Shown here: one piece after another, positions 37,601 through 49,236 of the stretch | Layout of the letters: the number at the start of each line of letters is the position of its first letter | How positions within the stretch are numbered: the first letter of the stretch is position 1 | DNA from: Earliella scabrosa | Taxonomy: Eukaryota; Basidiomycota; Agaricomycetes; Polyporales; Polyporaceae | Length of the DNA: 64,000 bases | Direction: 5' to 3' | Assembly: GCA_022605405.1 (NCBI GenBank) | Contig: JABYQQ010000022.1 | Span: 709,715-773,714 of the forward strand | The notes under the pieces: model-generated | Database searches by the model: none | Seen by the model: only the letters and a program-made list of their open reading frames with translations | Told to the model about the DNA's origin: nothing | Program-made: the position numbers and the translations under genes

Positions 37601-38104
37601 GACCTACTGATCTGACAGGTCCTTAGGAACGCCTGAATGGAACACTCGCCCTGGCGTGCCACTAGCGGGGTGTACAGGTGTAAGATCCTTGAGTAGTGAC
37701 GCACAAATGGACTCCCTGGGGAGCGGACGGTCGCTGACGAGGCGGTGCGTTGCTTTAGCAGTGGCTGACCGTGCGGCTTGGCTTCGCGGTATGCTTGCTC
37801 CGCCCACGTTCGTGCGGCCAGTGCTTGATGCATGGTGTTTCGACGGGGCTTGTGATTGAACGACATACAAGGGAATCATATTGTCCAGTCCTAGAGCACG
37901 AGAGAATCCAAAAAAGAGACTCATGGACATACATACGAAAAAGAAATGGAAACCGGGACTTCTATGATTGTTCAGTCCGATCTTGCACGGACCGTCTATT
38001 TCCTACAGCGACAGTCAATTCAAGGATGAAACGGACAGACTGACGAACAGACATACTTTGGCGACAACTCCTCTCTGCCTCGCATCTAAGACGCTCAGAG
38101 ACGC
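34661..38104. other. Longest gene-poor stretch (3.4 kb)
   Basis: Only short frames without recognisable domains, repeats or RNA genes. The segment up to about 34.9 kb should carry the terpene synthase promoter (minus strand). The remainder is unexplained. Confidence 0.5.
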
Positions 38105-41100
38105 TCAAACATCCTCACCCCGGCTCCTCGCCTCCGCCAAGCTAAGCTCAATCGCAAACCGCAGGTCCTCGTCCTCGTCGTCCTCCTGCGCGCGCGACAC
38201 CGGCACAGCCCCGCGCCGGCCTGAAACACCCGCCACAGAGCGCGACGGGCTCTCCGAGGGCGGCGTGGCACCGCCAACGATCCTCGAAGGCGACGGCGCG
38301 CCCGACGACGACTGCAGCGACCGGAGCGGGGTGCTCCACGCACTCCGGAACGACTGCGGGCTCCCTGGCGCAGAGCCCCTGACGCTCGACCCAGACGCGG
38401 ACGACGGTGTGCGGCTCATCGCGGCGGCGACCGCGGGGAACTGGTCTGGGTCGGATGTCTGCGGCAGCGGTGGGAGCGCACCCGCGCTCGCACTCGAGCT
38501 CGCGCTCCTGCTCGGCAGCGGACTCGTGCTGAAGCTGGAGCCCGCTTCCATGGGCTCGGGCTGCGCGCGCGGCGAGACCTGGACCTTGTGGTTTGACGAC
38601 GAGGCGCGTACAGCAACATAAGCCGCGCGACTGAATACACGTCCGCCAGAAGAGCCACCCGACGTCGGCGAGGAGTGTGCCGACGCGGACGATCTCCGCG
38701 AGGGCGAGTGCGAATGCGAGGGTGCGACAAACGACGGCTCAGCCTCTGAGCCGAACACGCTGCTGGGGGTTGCCATGGGAGTCGGTACGTCGTCAAAGTC
38801 GGCGAGGAACACGCCCTCCTCCCCGAGGCCGAGGCGAGACGCCGCCTCCGCGGCGCCCACGCGGCGCGCCTCCTCTTCGTCGCGACTCAGCATGAGCACG
38901 TACTCGACCGCCTCGACCTCGCTCAGGCCCAGATGCGCGAGCGTCGAGAGCTGCTCCTTCTCGCGTCCGAAGGACCGGCGGGTGTGGACCTGTTCCTCCC
39001 GGAGCTCGCGCTGCGACTCCGCGATGTCACGATACATCTCGATTTGCTCTAGAGTGGGTAGAGTGGGGAGAGGGGAGTAAGAGCAAACGCGTCAGCGTAA
39101 CTTCATATGCACAAATCAGGCAAGCCAACGCGTCCGCCAACTTACGCTGCCATTTCGCGACGCCGCTACTAGTGCTTCTCCCGCCGCCTGCGCGCACGCT
39201 CTTGCCCTTGCCGGCTCCGACGTTCTTGCCCACCGGAGTGGCCTTCCACGCCATCACGCGATTTCCAACAGATACCACCAGCGCGTCGCGCTCGAGCAGG
39301 ATCTGGCCAACGCCATCCCACTCCCCGCCCGCATTAGGCCTCGCGGCCGGCGACGGGAAGGCACGAAGGGGCGCAAACGTAAGCGCGTCCCACACCTTGA
39401 TCGTTCCGCGCGACGAGCCAGACACTAGCACGGCGGAGTTCCACGCAAGCGCGGTCACGGCGCCGTCCTCGTGCGCAGCGAACCGCCTAACGGCTTGGAT
39501 AGCTCCGGCACCGAGCGCAGGCGACGCCGAGGAGGTCGGGGGCAGGGACTGCGTCCAGGAGTAGATGGAGACGTTGCCAACTTGATCACCTGTGATGACG
39601 AAGTCGTGCTCTTCCCGCCGCGCGGCCCACACGGGGAGGATGGCTCGGATCGGACCCGTGGCTGCGTCGCCGAAGAGCGTGCGGTCGAAGGTGCCGGCCG
39701 CCGCGTTCCAGGAAAGACGATGGAAGTGAGGACTCGGATGATAAGCCGCCAAAAGGGCTAAATGGTCTCCCCCAGGAGCGATACGAAGATCCGTGAGCTC
39801 CTGCGGAGTGTCCTCTTGCGGTTGAGCACCAGGTGCGGCGGGAGGTGCGGCGGGCGCAGGAATGCGTAGTTCGCGTGGTTCTAGTGCTATGCCATCCGAC
39901 GCTTCGATGGAAAGCCCGGCGAAGCCAGTCCAGACTAGGAGGGTGCCACTCCGAAAGCCGGCGGCGATGACACCTTGTTGCAAATCCACAGCTATCTTCG
40001 CGCAAGGATCTGGTATGAGCGACGGGCCTTTGTTGGACGTCCATAGGCACTTGAGGGCAGTCTTGGCTTCCCATAGCCTCACTCGTCCATCAGCACCGCC
40101 GCTGACGAAGTACGTGCACCCTTCGACCCCGGACGCCCACGAGACGCACTCGACGGCGCCCTCATGACAATCTCCGAGACGGCATCTGACCATCCGCGAG
40201 GCAGACGTCCTGCTGAAATCCATGGCGCGCACCGCGACGGTAACCGCAACTTCGCCGTTGCGGAATCCCCATAGGATCTTTGCCGTGCCTCCCTCAGATG
40301 CAAGGGCGATAGACGAGACATGAGGCGAGAACTCCGCGTTGGGGTTCCCGATTCCGAGACCGTTGAGGGTGCCCGAGGCGTCCAGGTAGCCACGGAGGAT
40401 CTTTCCGGAAAGCGGGAAGGAACGCGAGACCACGCCGTACTGCAGAGATGCGGCGAGAAGCGTGGTCTGCGGCATGAGATGCATCACAGAAACGGCAGAA
40501 TGATGCGGGATATGGGCGACCGTCCCGCTGCGAGAGTATTCCCATCGTCTGGCAGCATGGTGTCAGCATTGATACAATGTTCGAGTCGCAGAACGGCGGG
40601 CAGCGGATGAGACCTTGCGCGACGGGTGAGACTTCGCCGCATACACCCTGCGCATGTACATCGCCACCGGATGCATGATAGTGCATGACCAGGGTGAAGG
40701 CATGCAAGAGCTGCCGCATGGCATATAGCCGACCTCGTTGCAGAGTGATGCGCGCCAGAAAGGATATAAAGGCCGCAGGGTGTGCGCGCGCCCACGAAAT
40801 AGTGCCCTCTCCTATCCTCGAGCAATGACATGACGTACCTCCTCAGGTTATAGCGCAAGATGAACTCCTTTTTCCAGGAGCTCTCCTCCCTCCTCATCAA
40901 GAGAGTCTTGTCTCCATCGTCGCGCAGATCACTCTCCGGAGTGATGCCGAGGTATTGGTAGACGTACGCCCTCCGCCAGGTGTTGTCGTCCGCTACGTGG
41001 GCGTGGAGCGACTTGCAGGTGCGCGCGAGGGCAAGCAGGTCGGGCGGGGCGAGGAACGAGGTGACGTGGGTGAGTGACTCTGAGGGGATGCCGAGCAGAA

Positions 41101-41233
41101 CGTCTGCTGTTCCGCTGGCAGCGTGCTGAAGGCCGTGGAGGTTTCCATGCTGGCGAGTGTTGTTGGGGTGCGGGCGGGCGGGTTTGTATCGGCTGTCTTT
41201 TCTGAAGGGAGCTTCGGTGGGCCTACTGGGCAT
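38105..41233 (-). CDS. Ufo1-like F-box / WD40 / UIM protein
   Basis: Substrate receptor of an SCF ubiquitin ligase (inference from domains). Exon 1 has an F-box: LLGIPSESLTHVTSFLAPPD, LLALARTCKSLHAHVADDNT and WRRAYVYQYLG. A first intron joins AG|A CGA to give RRWEYSRSGTVAHIPHHSAV. A large WD-repeat exon (to about 39127) has VECVSWASGVEGCTYFVSGG, GRVRLWEAKTALKCLWTS, VTALAWNSAVLVSGSSRGTI and KVWDALTFAPL. The last exon has a Ser/Pro-rich linker and a C-terminal ubiquitin-interacting motif, DEDLRFAIELSLAEARS. F-box plus WD40 plus UIM is the plan of yeast Ufo1, which has three UIMs; one is clear here. The start is uncertain: ATG 41233 overlaps a TATTTTATG sequence. Confidence 0.85.
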
Positions 41234-41777
41234 AAAATAGAGTGGGAGGACGGGTTGTGCGCTGTCGCAGACGGTGTCTGCGATGGTGGTGGTCGAGGTG
41301 CAAGTTGCGATTCGCTCGATTTGGCCGCCAGCGTTACCGCTCGTCGCGGCTCCAACGTCGCCGACGAGTCATCGATGCTCGACACCCGCAACAAGCCATT
41401 TTCGTCCCTGCTCGAGTCTCTGCTGTGCTATTCGTAGACTACATGCGTCGACAACAACATCTTTGACATCGTCAGCAGCGGAAGTTTGAGGCTAGCCGAT
41501 AGCCCATAGCATTGAAGCTACCGCGATTGCACAGGCTCACAATCGCACTACTATTGTCAGCGTGTAAGCGTAGAGCAGCGCTGGACATCGTAATGCAAAG
41601 AGGATTGAGTGGGCGACCGAGTACGAGGCCAACACAATCAACGGCACGACTGTGCGGACAGCTTCAGACTCGAAGGGGTGGATGCGATCACCGAGGATGG
41701 AGCAATTGGACGGTCGGATGGGAACACGGAAAGAGAGTATGTTGCGAATGTTATACAGAGTGTTGTTCTTGAGTCCA
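41234..41777. other. Intergenic region Ufo1-like / ARPC5
   Basis: Promoter region of the Ufo1-like gene and 3' flank of ARPC5, both on the minus strand. Nothing else recognised. Confidence 0.4.
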
Positions 41778-42412
41778 TCATACAAGTCGTCTGTCCGTCA
41801 TCGCGCGAACGATGCAACCCGTGCCCGCTACCTCCGTCAGCTGCACGCAGATGAGCCTTCGACGCGTCGTCAGATGAGCAGACGGGTGCGTACCTTCTCG
41901 TGCCATCCCAGCAGCACACTCCCGCTCAAATCGCCCCACCCTGGCAGTGCCATGCCCTTGTAGAGGTACTTCATGAGCGTATCCTGCGCATCCGTCGACA
42001 GCGCCTTTACGATCCCCGGAATGTCTGCCGCCTTCGTGCTGTTCAGTATTGATACAAGTGTTTGCAGGTTCAGGTTCTGCGCCACGCATCCGCAGTGAAC
42101 ATCGGGACAGACTGCCGGTGGACAAAGAGCACGCACCTTCGCGTCCTCCACATGCGGACCGTACGGCGCGTTCTCGAGCACGAGCGTGAGGGCCCCGACA
42201 AAGTCGTTCCTGGGCACAATGAGCACCTTCTCGTGTGACGAGGCTAGAATCAGGGTTTACTTTGCTAGTGAACTCCGGACGGCTGCTGCGTTCTGCTTCG
42301 TATCGTTCAGAGCCTGTGCGGGGTCCCGGGGATCGACGTCGTACAGCTCGCTGTCGAGCAGCGCATCCTCGTCATACTGATCGATGTCAATCTTGCGGAA
42401 GTTCACATCCAT
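41778..42412 (-). CDS. ARPC5: Arp2/3 complex subunit 5 (p16-Arc)
   Basis: Small structural subunit of the Arp2/3 actin-nucleating complex at cortical patches. Start at 42412 gives MDVNFRKIDIDQYDEDALLD, then DPRDPAQALNDTKQNAAAVR. The next exons give VPRNDFVGALTLVLENAPYG, NLNLQTLVSILNSTKAADIP, MKYLYKGMALPGWGDLSGSV, LLGWHEK and LTEVAGTGCIVRAMTDRRLV, ending at 41778. Length (about 160 residues) and the end sequence GxGxIxRxxxDRRxV match ARPC5 throughout. Three or four short introns. Single-copy housekeeping gene. Confidence 0.95.
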
Positions 42413-43589
42413 GATGATGAGAGGGGTGTTATGAGAGTAGACCAGGTAGACTGCGCAATGAGAGGGTCGAGCTGAAGTGGCAGGGCGGAGGGGATAACAA
42501 ACGCTTGTGTTGGTTCGGTTTCACGCTTGGTTCAGCTGCAAGCCGGGCTGAGATGAACCAACCTCGGCTGCGCGGCCCGAGCACTCCCGTTCTCCCATCA
42601 CCTCCGCTCACTTCTGACTGCGTCCCCCGAAGGCCTCTTAGGTTCTTCTCCACCTCTCTACTCCGAGTATCGATCCAGTCTTGCTGCGCTCGGCCCTACC
42701 GCCCGACTCTGAGAAGCCATAGACCCTACGAACGGCCCTTTCGATCCCCAAATACCTCGAGCCTCGAAGCAACCCATGTCCGAGTCGCAGTGCGCGGACT
42801 GAACCATAAGTATGCCTGACAAGTGACGCGATTATGTACCGGAACATCAAGTCGTACATCGTGCTCTAGGAGCTCAAGCATCCACCATGCCCTGTGGCTA
42901 GACGGTTTGCGAACCATTGGCTCCTATTGTGGCGGCCATGAAGCTGACGCCTTTTGTCGCAGTGTAGAGTCCCATGGCTCGTCAACACGTCATTACCTGC
43001 GATGACGCGTGCTCAGTACCTGCGCTGCTGGAGCGAGCGTAGCAGTGGAGGTCAGCTCAGCCGCTGACTTGTTCAGCTGAGAGGACGAGATGACCGGTGC
43101 GCCCAGAACATGAGGTTCAGTGATCCTCGTGGCACCCATCTCTGCTAGGTCCGGAGAAATCGAGGGCATGCACGAGGTTCACATGCAGAAACCCATGCAC
43201 CCAGTTCAGCCTGAACACGGTAAGCTACACGCACGAAGACGCGCTTACCTCGCGAAGCCAGTACAGCTCTTCACTGCACCGCCCGGAGTCCCGACTTTAA
43301 TCTCCCCTCAGCGTGATCTTCGCCCTCATCTGCCTTACCCGGCGCGCCCTCTCCCTTCGCCCTGACATGTAAGGAAGGTTTGACACGGCTCAACAAGAGA
43401 GCGCAGCTCGCTTGTCAATTGATGCGTGCTCCCCTGCAGGCAGCCCTGCTGCTCCGGTCCTGGATATATACAATGTCTCTCCCTCACGCAAATCGGATCA
43501 CCCCCAGCACAACCCCTCCTCTACTCTACAGCTTTTTGTTCCTCTTCTCCTTTCTCCTTTCTCCTACACATCCACCCGCACCTATCAGC
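42413..43589. other. Divergent intergenic region
   Basis: Between ARPC5 (-) and the first Gag-like gene (+). A TATATA lies at 43465-43470, followed by a long CT-rich tract (43525-43565) before ATG 43590. No other gene was seen. Confidence 0.5.
43465..43470 (+). promoter_or_regulatory. TATA box of first paired-family gene
   Basis: TGGATATATACA, 120 bp before ATG 43590 and upstream of a pyrimidine-rich tract, a usual fungal core-promoter arrangement. Confidence 0.5.
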
Positions 43590-44772
43590 ATGCTGAACGC
43601 ATTCAAGATCAAGGCTTTCGACCTCGAGCCCGTCTACGCCGACTGGAAAGATGCACCGCAGTTCCTCGGGAACCCGAAGAAGGACCTCCCGGTCGACGAC
43701 TGGCTCGCGCGGATCAAGGCCGGCTGCGTCGAGCGCAAGGTCCCGCGCGACTACTGGCACAAGGTCGCCCAGCACTACATGGCTGGCAAGGCCAAGGCGC
43801 GCTTCGACGAGCTCAAGCTCGTCATGAAGAACATGCACGGCGGCAAGTACCGCTGGACGTGGAAGAACTTCAAGATCGCGATGCGCAACATGGGCTGTGA
43901 GTCGATCGTCCCTTCCGCCCGTCCATCCGTCCTTCCTTCCTCTTCGGGATCTGCAGACTTCGAGATCATGTGCTGACGTGGAGCGCGCGCGCTGCGCGGT
44001 TCTTGGGTACAGGGGACATCGACTCGCAGCGGACGGAGGCGATCAAGGTGGAGAGCAAGCCTTCAGGGCTTTGGTGGATCGTCGGAAGGGGCGACAAGGA
44101 CTCCAAGGACTCCAAAGACTCCAAAGAGTCCGCACCAGTGGAGACCGTCGCACTTCCCCCTCGCCCGCCGCCGAAGTCGAGGCAGACTCTCGACATCACC
44201 GCGACGATGAAGAGCCTCCCCGCGATCCCTAGGCCCAAGCGATCCGCGACGATGAGCTCCGTCGACACCGTATCTTCAGTCTCTTCCGTCTCGTCATCCA
44301 GCTCCGTCACCTCGAGCATCAGCTCCTTCTTCACTTCCGCGAAGAACACACCCGCGTCCACACCCGCCTCCTCCGTGATCGCGACGCCCGCTTCCACCCC
44401 CGGAGGCAGTACGTCCCTATTTCGCTAACCTTCTTCACGCTCATCACTCAAACAAACTCTCTTATTACAGCCGTCACGACCGTATCGCAGGTGCCGACCT
44501 GGCTCGTCAACGCATGCCAATCGCTCGAGTTCCTAACAAACGAGCACCCAAAGGTCATGACCGCCCTCTCCGCCGTCCTCATCACCGTCGGCTCCCTCCC
44601 CGCCCTCCCCGCGATCTCCGCCGGCGCGGGCGGCGCCTTCCTCGCCAGCAGCACCGCGCACGCTCTCGGCTCCCTCGCGGTCGGCCTCGGCACGCTCCTG
44701 CAGGCCCAGACGGAGGGCAAGGTGCAGGTCGTCCAGGGAGACGCCGCCGCCAAGGCCCCTTCGCACTCATGA
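43590..44772 (+). CDS. Unrecognised two-domain protein, copy 1 (Gag-like N-domain, hydrophobic C-terminus)
   Basis: I do not recognise the family. Start MLNAFKIKAFDLEPVYADWK at 43590. The N-terminal domain (about 110 residues) is compact and helical-looking: DDWLARIKAGCVERKVPRDY, WHKVAQHYMAGKAKARFDEL, WTWKNFKIAMRNMG. Introns join G|GG-type codons to give MGWDIDSQRTEA and SGLWWIVGR. A disordered Ser/Thr/Pro linker follows, with KDSKDSKDSKES and a serine-valine run. The third exon encodes VPTWLVNACQSLEFLTNEHP and a hydrophobic Gly/Ala-rich segment (VMTALSAVLITVGSLPALPA; FLASSTAHALGSLAVGLGTL). The clear paralogue at 45.3-46.4 kb shares domain order, the first intron position and SGLW.IV. Gag/capsid resemblance is my inference; a membrane role is possible. 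Confidence 0.8.
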
Positions 44773-45314
44773 TTTGACGTTTTTTCTCCTTCGTGGTCGT
44801 TAATGTATGGTAAGGTGTACGTGTACGATAGGTTATACCTGTGACGGTCTTTTATAGGGGTCGTTGCACGACTCCGCTTCACTTACTGGCACTTGCCCCT
44901 TCGAGTTTTCATGACGAGGCTTTCATGACAAGGACGACACTCATTTGTACAACATCACTTATTAGCAGTAATGTAACATCCTTGTACTGGTACGCATCTC
45001 TGGATTTGCCTCAACGTTCCTTCGACATGTCTTCGCACTGTTACGCCTGGTGGGTTGCGCCATTTCGGTGGTACAGTACACTCCTCCTTCTCTTAGATCA
45101 CTTCACTATACTGACGCGAGTCTTCACAGGAAGGTGACATTCACGGTATGTTACATTCAAACCTACGATCGACAATGCATAAATACATACAGAACAGGAG
45201 GCCCGAACTTCAACGACCAGACGACCGGCGTCAAACCCATCCCATGGCCAAGAATACAGGTGTGACACACTCTCTACTATCACAACTCGAGTCGAGAACG
45301 ATGCGCAAGGCATC
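44773..45314. other. Convergent spacer of the paired genes
   Basis: 3' ends of the two paralogues face each other across about 540 bp. No gene was seen. Confidence 0.5.
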
Positions 45315-46415
45315 CTAGTGCCCATGCCCATGGTGCGAATGCGCCCTCTCATGCGCGTTCTTCAGCGCGCGCCCAACAACGACCGCCGCCTCGCCCACAG
45401 CCGCAACCGCCGCGCTCCCTCCCGCGCTCAGCGTCCCCACCGCGACCAGTCCCGTCGCGATCGCGGTCAACACATCCGGATTGTCGTTCGCGAGCGTTGC
45501 GAGCGCCTCCGTAGCGGCGAGCAGCCACAGCGGGACCTGCGCGGAGATGCGCGTGAGCATTGTCTGCTCCGGCTGCGGCGTCGGGCGGAGGAAGGGCAGC
45601 GCGGGGAGCGAGAAGAGTGAGCCTGAGCGCGCGGGTGTCGGGCGCGGGGTCTCTTTCTTCTCCTTCTCCTTCTCTTTCTCTTTCTCCTTGCTCTTCTCGT
45701 CCTTGTCCTTTGCCTTCTCGAGCACGGCGGGCTTAGGTGCGCTGCCCTGCAGCTTGGAGGGCTTGCCCGGGGGAGGCTTGTTCGGCTTCGCGTCGGCGAG
45801 CGCCTTCTTGCTGGGGCTGGGGAGCGCGGGCGCGCCGAACCTGCTCCCGCTCCCCGTCTTGGATGCAGTCGTGGTAGCGGTCGGAGTGGTCGAGGAGTCG
45901 TCCTTCTGCCCCGTGACGATCTTCCAGAGCCCGCTGGCCTTGCGCTCGATGTTGATCTCGCGCGTCTTCTTGTCGTCGATGTTCCCTAACCATCCACCCC
46001 CTCACAATGAGCACGTCTCCCCCACGCACCAAAACCAAAGCAAAGGGCAGCAAAAAGAAAGCAGAAGACACTCACAGCCCATGTTCATGACCGCGACGCG
46101 GAAGTTCTTCCACGTCCATGCCCACTGCTCGCCATGCATCGCGCGCATGACCTTCTCGAGCTCCGCCACGCGCCCGCGCGCCTTCTTGACCATGAAATGC
46201 TTCGCGACGTCCGGCCAGTGGCTCTTCGGGACGCGGCGGCCGCTGCAGCCCTTCTCGACGAGGTCGAGCCACGCCTCGGCCGTCGGGTCGTCCTTGCGCT
46301 TCGGCTTGCCCTTGAACTCGGGCACGGGGTGGTCTGGCGCGGTGGTCGCCCACGAGTCGAGCGCGGCCTGGAGGTCGAAGGGGCGCGCGCCGAGCGCAGT
46401 GAATGCGGAGAACAT
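45315..46415 (-). CDS. Unrecognised two-domain protein, copy 2 (Gag-like N-domain, hydrophobic C-terminus)
   Basis: Convergent paralogue of 43590-44772. Start MFSAFTALGARPFDLQAALD at 46415. The N-domain reads AWLDLVEKGCSGRRVPKSHW, PDVAKHFMVKKARGRVAELE, MHGEQWAWTWKNFRVAVMNM. The intron splits GGT|GG at the same residue as in copy 1, giving MGWNIDDKKT, then ASGLWKIVTGQKDD. The linker is lysine/glutamate-rich (DKDEKSKEKEKEKEKEKKE) rather than serine-rich. The C-terminal part is VPLWLLAATEALATLANDNP, then VLTAIATGLVAVGTLSAGGS and AAVAAVGEAAVVVGRALKNA, ending in a His/Gly tail HERAHSHHGHGH. The conserved ends with a diverged linker suggest two functional domains joined by a spacer. Function unknown. 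Confidence 0.8.
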
Positions 46416-49236
46416 GTTGTCTTTGTGTGTCTTTGTGTGGAGGTGCGCGGAGTGGGGATGCGCGGGGTACTTTGTGTGGAGATGGTTGGTGTGGACTGCT
46501 TGGTGGCGGTGGTTGGAATGTGCAGGACCTGGTTAGAGACGAGGCGCGGGGGTCAAAGCGGAGATCAAAGGTGGTCAGGCTCGCTAGGGCCCGTCAAGCC
46601 GACTGGTGTGGGATACGCAAAGAGAACCGTCAGCTCCGAATCCTGCAAATGTGTCTCCTAGGCAGAGGAGATCTTACCGTCGAAGGATAGGAGGTGAGTG
46701 CGCTGTTCAAGTTTAACAGTCTGCTCCTCCTCCTCCTCCTCCTGGTGTGTTTTATAGAGCGCCGGGCAGCCTTTGTCCGACAGATTCGGCCTCGGTTGGA
46801 GGCGTTCCAAGGCCATTTCCCCATTGTCTCGCTCGGGAGATGAAACTTTAAAGGCGCGTGGCTCCTCGCGTCCGACTGCTCCCTTGACCGCATGAGGGCG
46901 TGGAGAGTCGTACCTCGGAGCCTCATAGGGATGGTCTGCTCAAATTCTCGCTGTAAAGAGAGTATATCAAACATAGCTAGTTCAGCAAGCCAAACTAAGG
47001 GGCGTGAAGAGATGATGCACCATGCAGGTACGAGCTCAAGCCTTCTCGCGGAAGACAGGGCTGAGCCTCTGGAGACAACATCGGGTGATTCTCTACTGCG
47101 ACAAGATTGTTAGAGTTCTCATCCCTGATCTAAACCCACATCGCGGCATAGATACCGACGCGTCTGAACGCCGTCATAGAGTTCACCATCGGCTCGTTCT
47201 TCTCGCCTGCCGTGTATAATCTCGCTCACGCAACGGTGGAGCGCACCAGAGAGGAAATAGCCAAGAGCGAGACCACGGACCTGTGCCCCAGAGGGTTTAT
47301 GGAGTACTGAGCGCTGTGTAGGCATGATTGTCAGCAGAAATTCAAGGCGACAGCGTTCGGAATGGTGATGTTCTGGGGATTCTTCAAAAATATGAAATGG
47401 AGGGAAGTTCGACCGGGGTGCAATAATAGGCTTCGTAGCATGTGACATAGGTTGTGTTTTCTTTGAGCTTGGCGGAGGGTAGCGGGCCCTATTAGTATAC
47501 GACGTAGCGACCTCTGAGAGTATCCAGTTGATTGGTGGAGGGATCTGTATGCAGATTATGATCGCCCTCCGTACAAGAACGCTAGGTAAAAGTGTGGGCG
47601 TGCTGTAACCCCAATTACTAGTAATCGCTCCGAAGGTACGAGGTATATGATACCCGTCCCTCGCTAGCATCCACACCGAACGTTGGAATCAACAGGTCGA
47701 GGCTGCAGGAGCCTTGGAGCGACATGAGTCCAAGGCACTGTGGAATTGCTGAGCATGATTGCAGCACAGCTCGGTTGACCTGGAGACCCTTAGAGTGAGC
47801 AGGCTCCATGTCGGGTGATATTTTATTTGAGAGAAGCCCACCAAGAGGCATAAGGACACTGTTGCCAGCTGCATCGCGGAGAACTAGTGTATACATCAGT
47901 GGACTAGACAGTGACTAGACCCAGGGTACTTCACTCTTCATCCTGGCCCACTCCCACAAAGCCTACACATCAACACAGCCGTTATGACTTGCCACTCAGC
48001 GGTGCAACCGTCCGGTAGTATGTCGTCAGGCTCGAATCCAAGTCGTTGTGGTCTAGAGATGAGGTAGGTCGGAGTCTGGCAGGTGCCCATCTCGGAGCTC
48101 ACTTTTGGCCCTCGGTTTCTCAACTCCGCGCGCGCAAAGTTCGCTTTCCGCACCCACTCCGCAGGAGCAAGCGCCGGGGAAAGGTGGTCTGTTCCGAACC
48201 GTGAACGCGACACACCCTCATCGTCTTGAGCTTGAACCTTGCTCCAAGCTTCCTTCATTGACTGAATGTCGTCAACTCGCAATGGTACACGGCAACGTGA
48301 GGGCGAAGGGGTGGGCGTCGCCATTAGCATCACTCATATCGTTTGACTCGCCAAGTCAAAGGGGGCTAGCTGCTGCTGTACATGTCTCAACGGTATGCTC
48401 TCGCACTTGCGATGCGCACTGCTTGGAACCTTCTCCATATTGGCACAACATCAGTCGGAAGCTGATTGTTTTGCTTGATCCAGTCACTGAAACATCACAA
48501 TGAGCGTCTTCCCCGCCCAGTGCCAGCTCGACTTCGTGGCTGTGGATCCTCTGCCATCATGCCGTGTCGCTTTCCTCTAACGTTGCTTCCGGACCCCTCA
48601 CCAGGCCTCTATGCTAACCAGTGTAACGAGCACACAGCTTCCCCATGCAACACTTCCGCGAACGGCGCACGTGTCAACGCGCGACTTCATCGTGCACGCC
48701 GCATGAAGATGGATGTCGACCGCTGTCAGTGTAACATGTCGAGAGGCTTTTCCACGTGGACTGAACGCTGGTTACAATCTCTTCCCATCTGCAACACTGC
48801 ACATCATCCCCGGTCCCCGATATGACATGACCAGTACCACTGCCCCCCTCAAGAACAGGATGTTCACCGACGCTCGTCATACAACGCGGCCAATCTGTGT
48901 GCTTCCTCCAGGAACTCTCCTCAATCGCACGTCCTTCTGATACCATCCGTCACATCGCGTCAAACTTTGCAGGCGTACAAGCTCACGCCGCCCCTCCAAA
49001 CTCCGGATATGTCGCAGGCGCCTAACAGTACCACCGAAAGAACCACGTCGCTTCTCTGGTCGCAGCCATGTGCCGCGCTCTGGCTGTGTACCTCGCCCAG
49101 AGGACTACATATCCGGATGTACGTCTTGCTTCACCCCCTCCTCCTCCCCACACCTTATACTCGCAACTTTTACCCTGTACTCTGGATGGGAAACATGGTG
49201 AACGCAATGACGACCGCGTTAGCGAAATCGACCCTC
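46416..49236. other. Intergenic region with TCC microsatellite
   Basis: About 2.8 kb without a recognisable gene. A perfect TCC trinucleotide run lies at about 46725-46743. The right end holds a CTTATACTC TATA-like site near 49153 for MDR-F. Confidence 0.45.
46725..46743. repeat. TCC trinucleotide microsatellite
   Basis: About six perfect TCC units upstream of the copy-2 gene of the paired family. Confidence 0.8.

Noticed and set aside
34661..38104. Possible degraded transposon in the gene-poor stretch
   Set aside because: I could not find terminal repeats, target duplications or reverse transcriptase/transposase motifs, so no element is claimed.
45481..46536. 351-codon open frame on the plus strand
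   Set aside because: It runs antisense to the well-supported copy-2 paired-family gene. Its sequence is low-complexity (Ser/Phe runs opposite the Lys/Glu linker), so it is a shadow.
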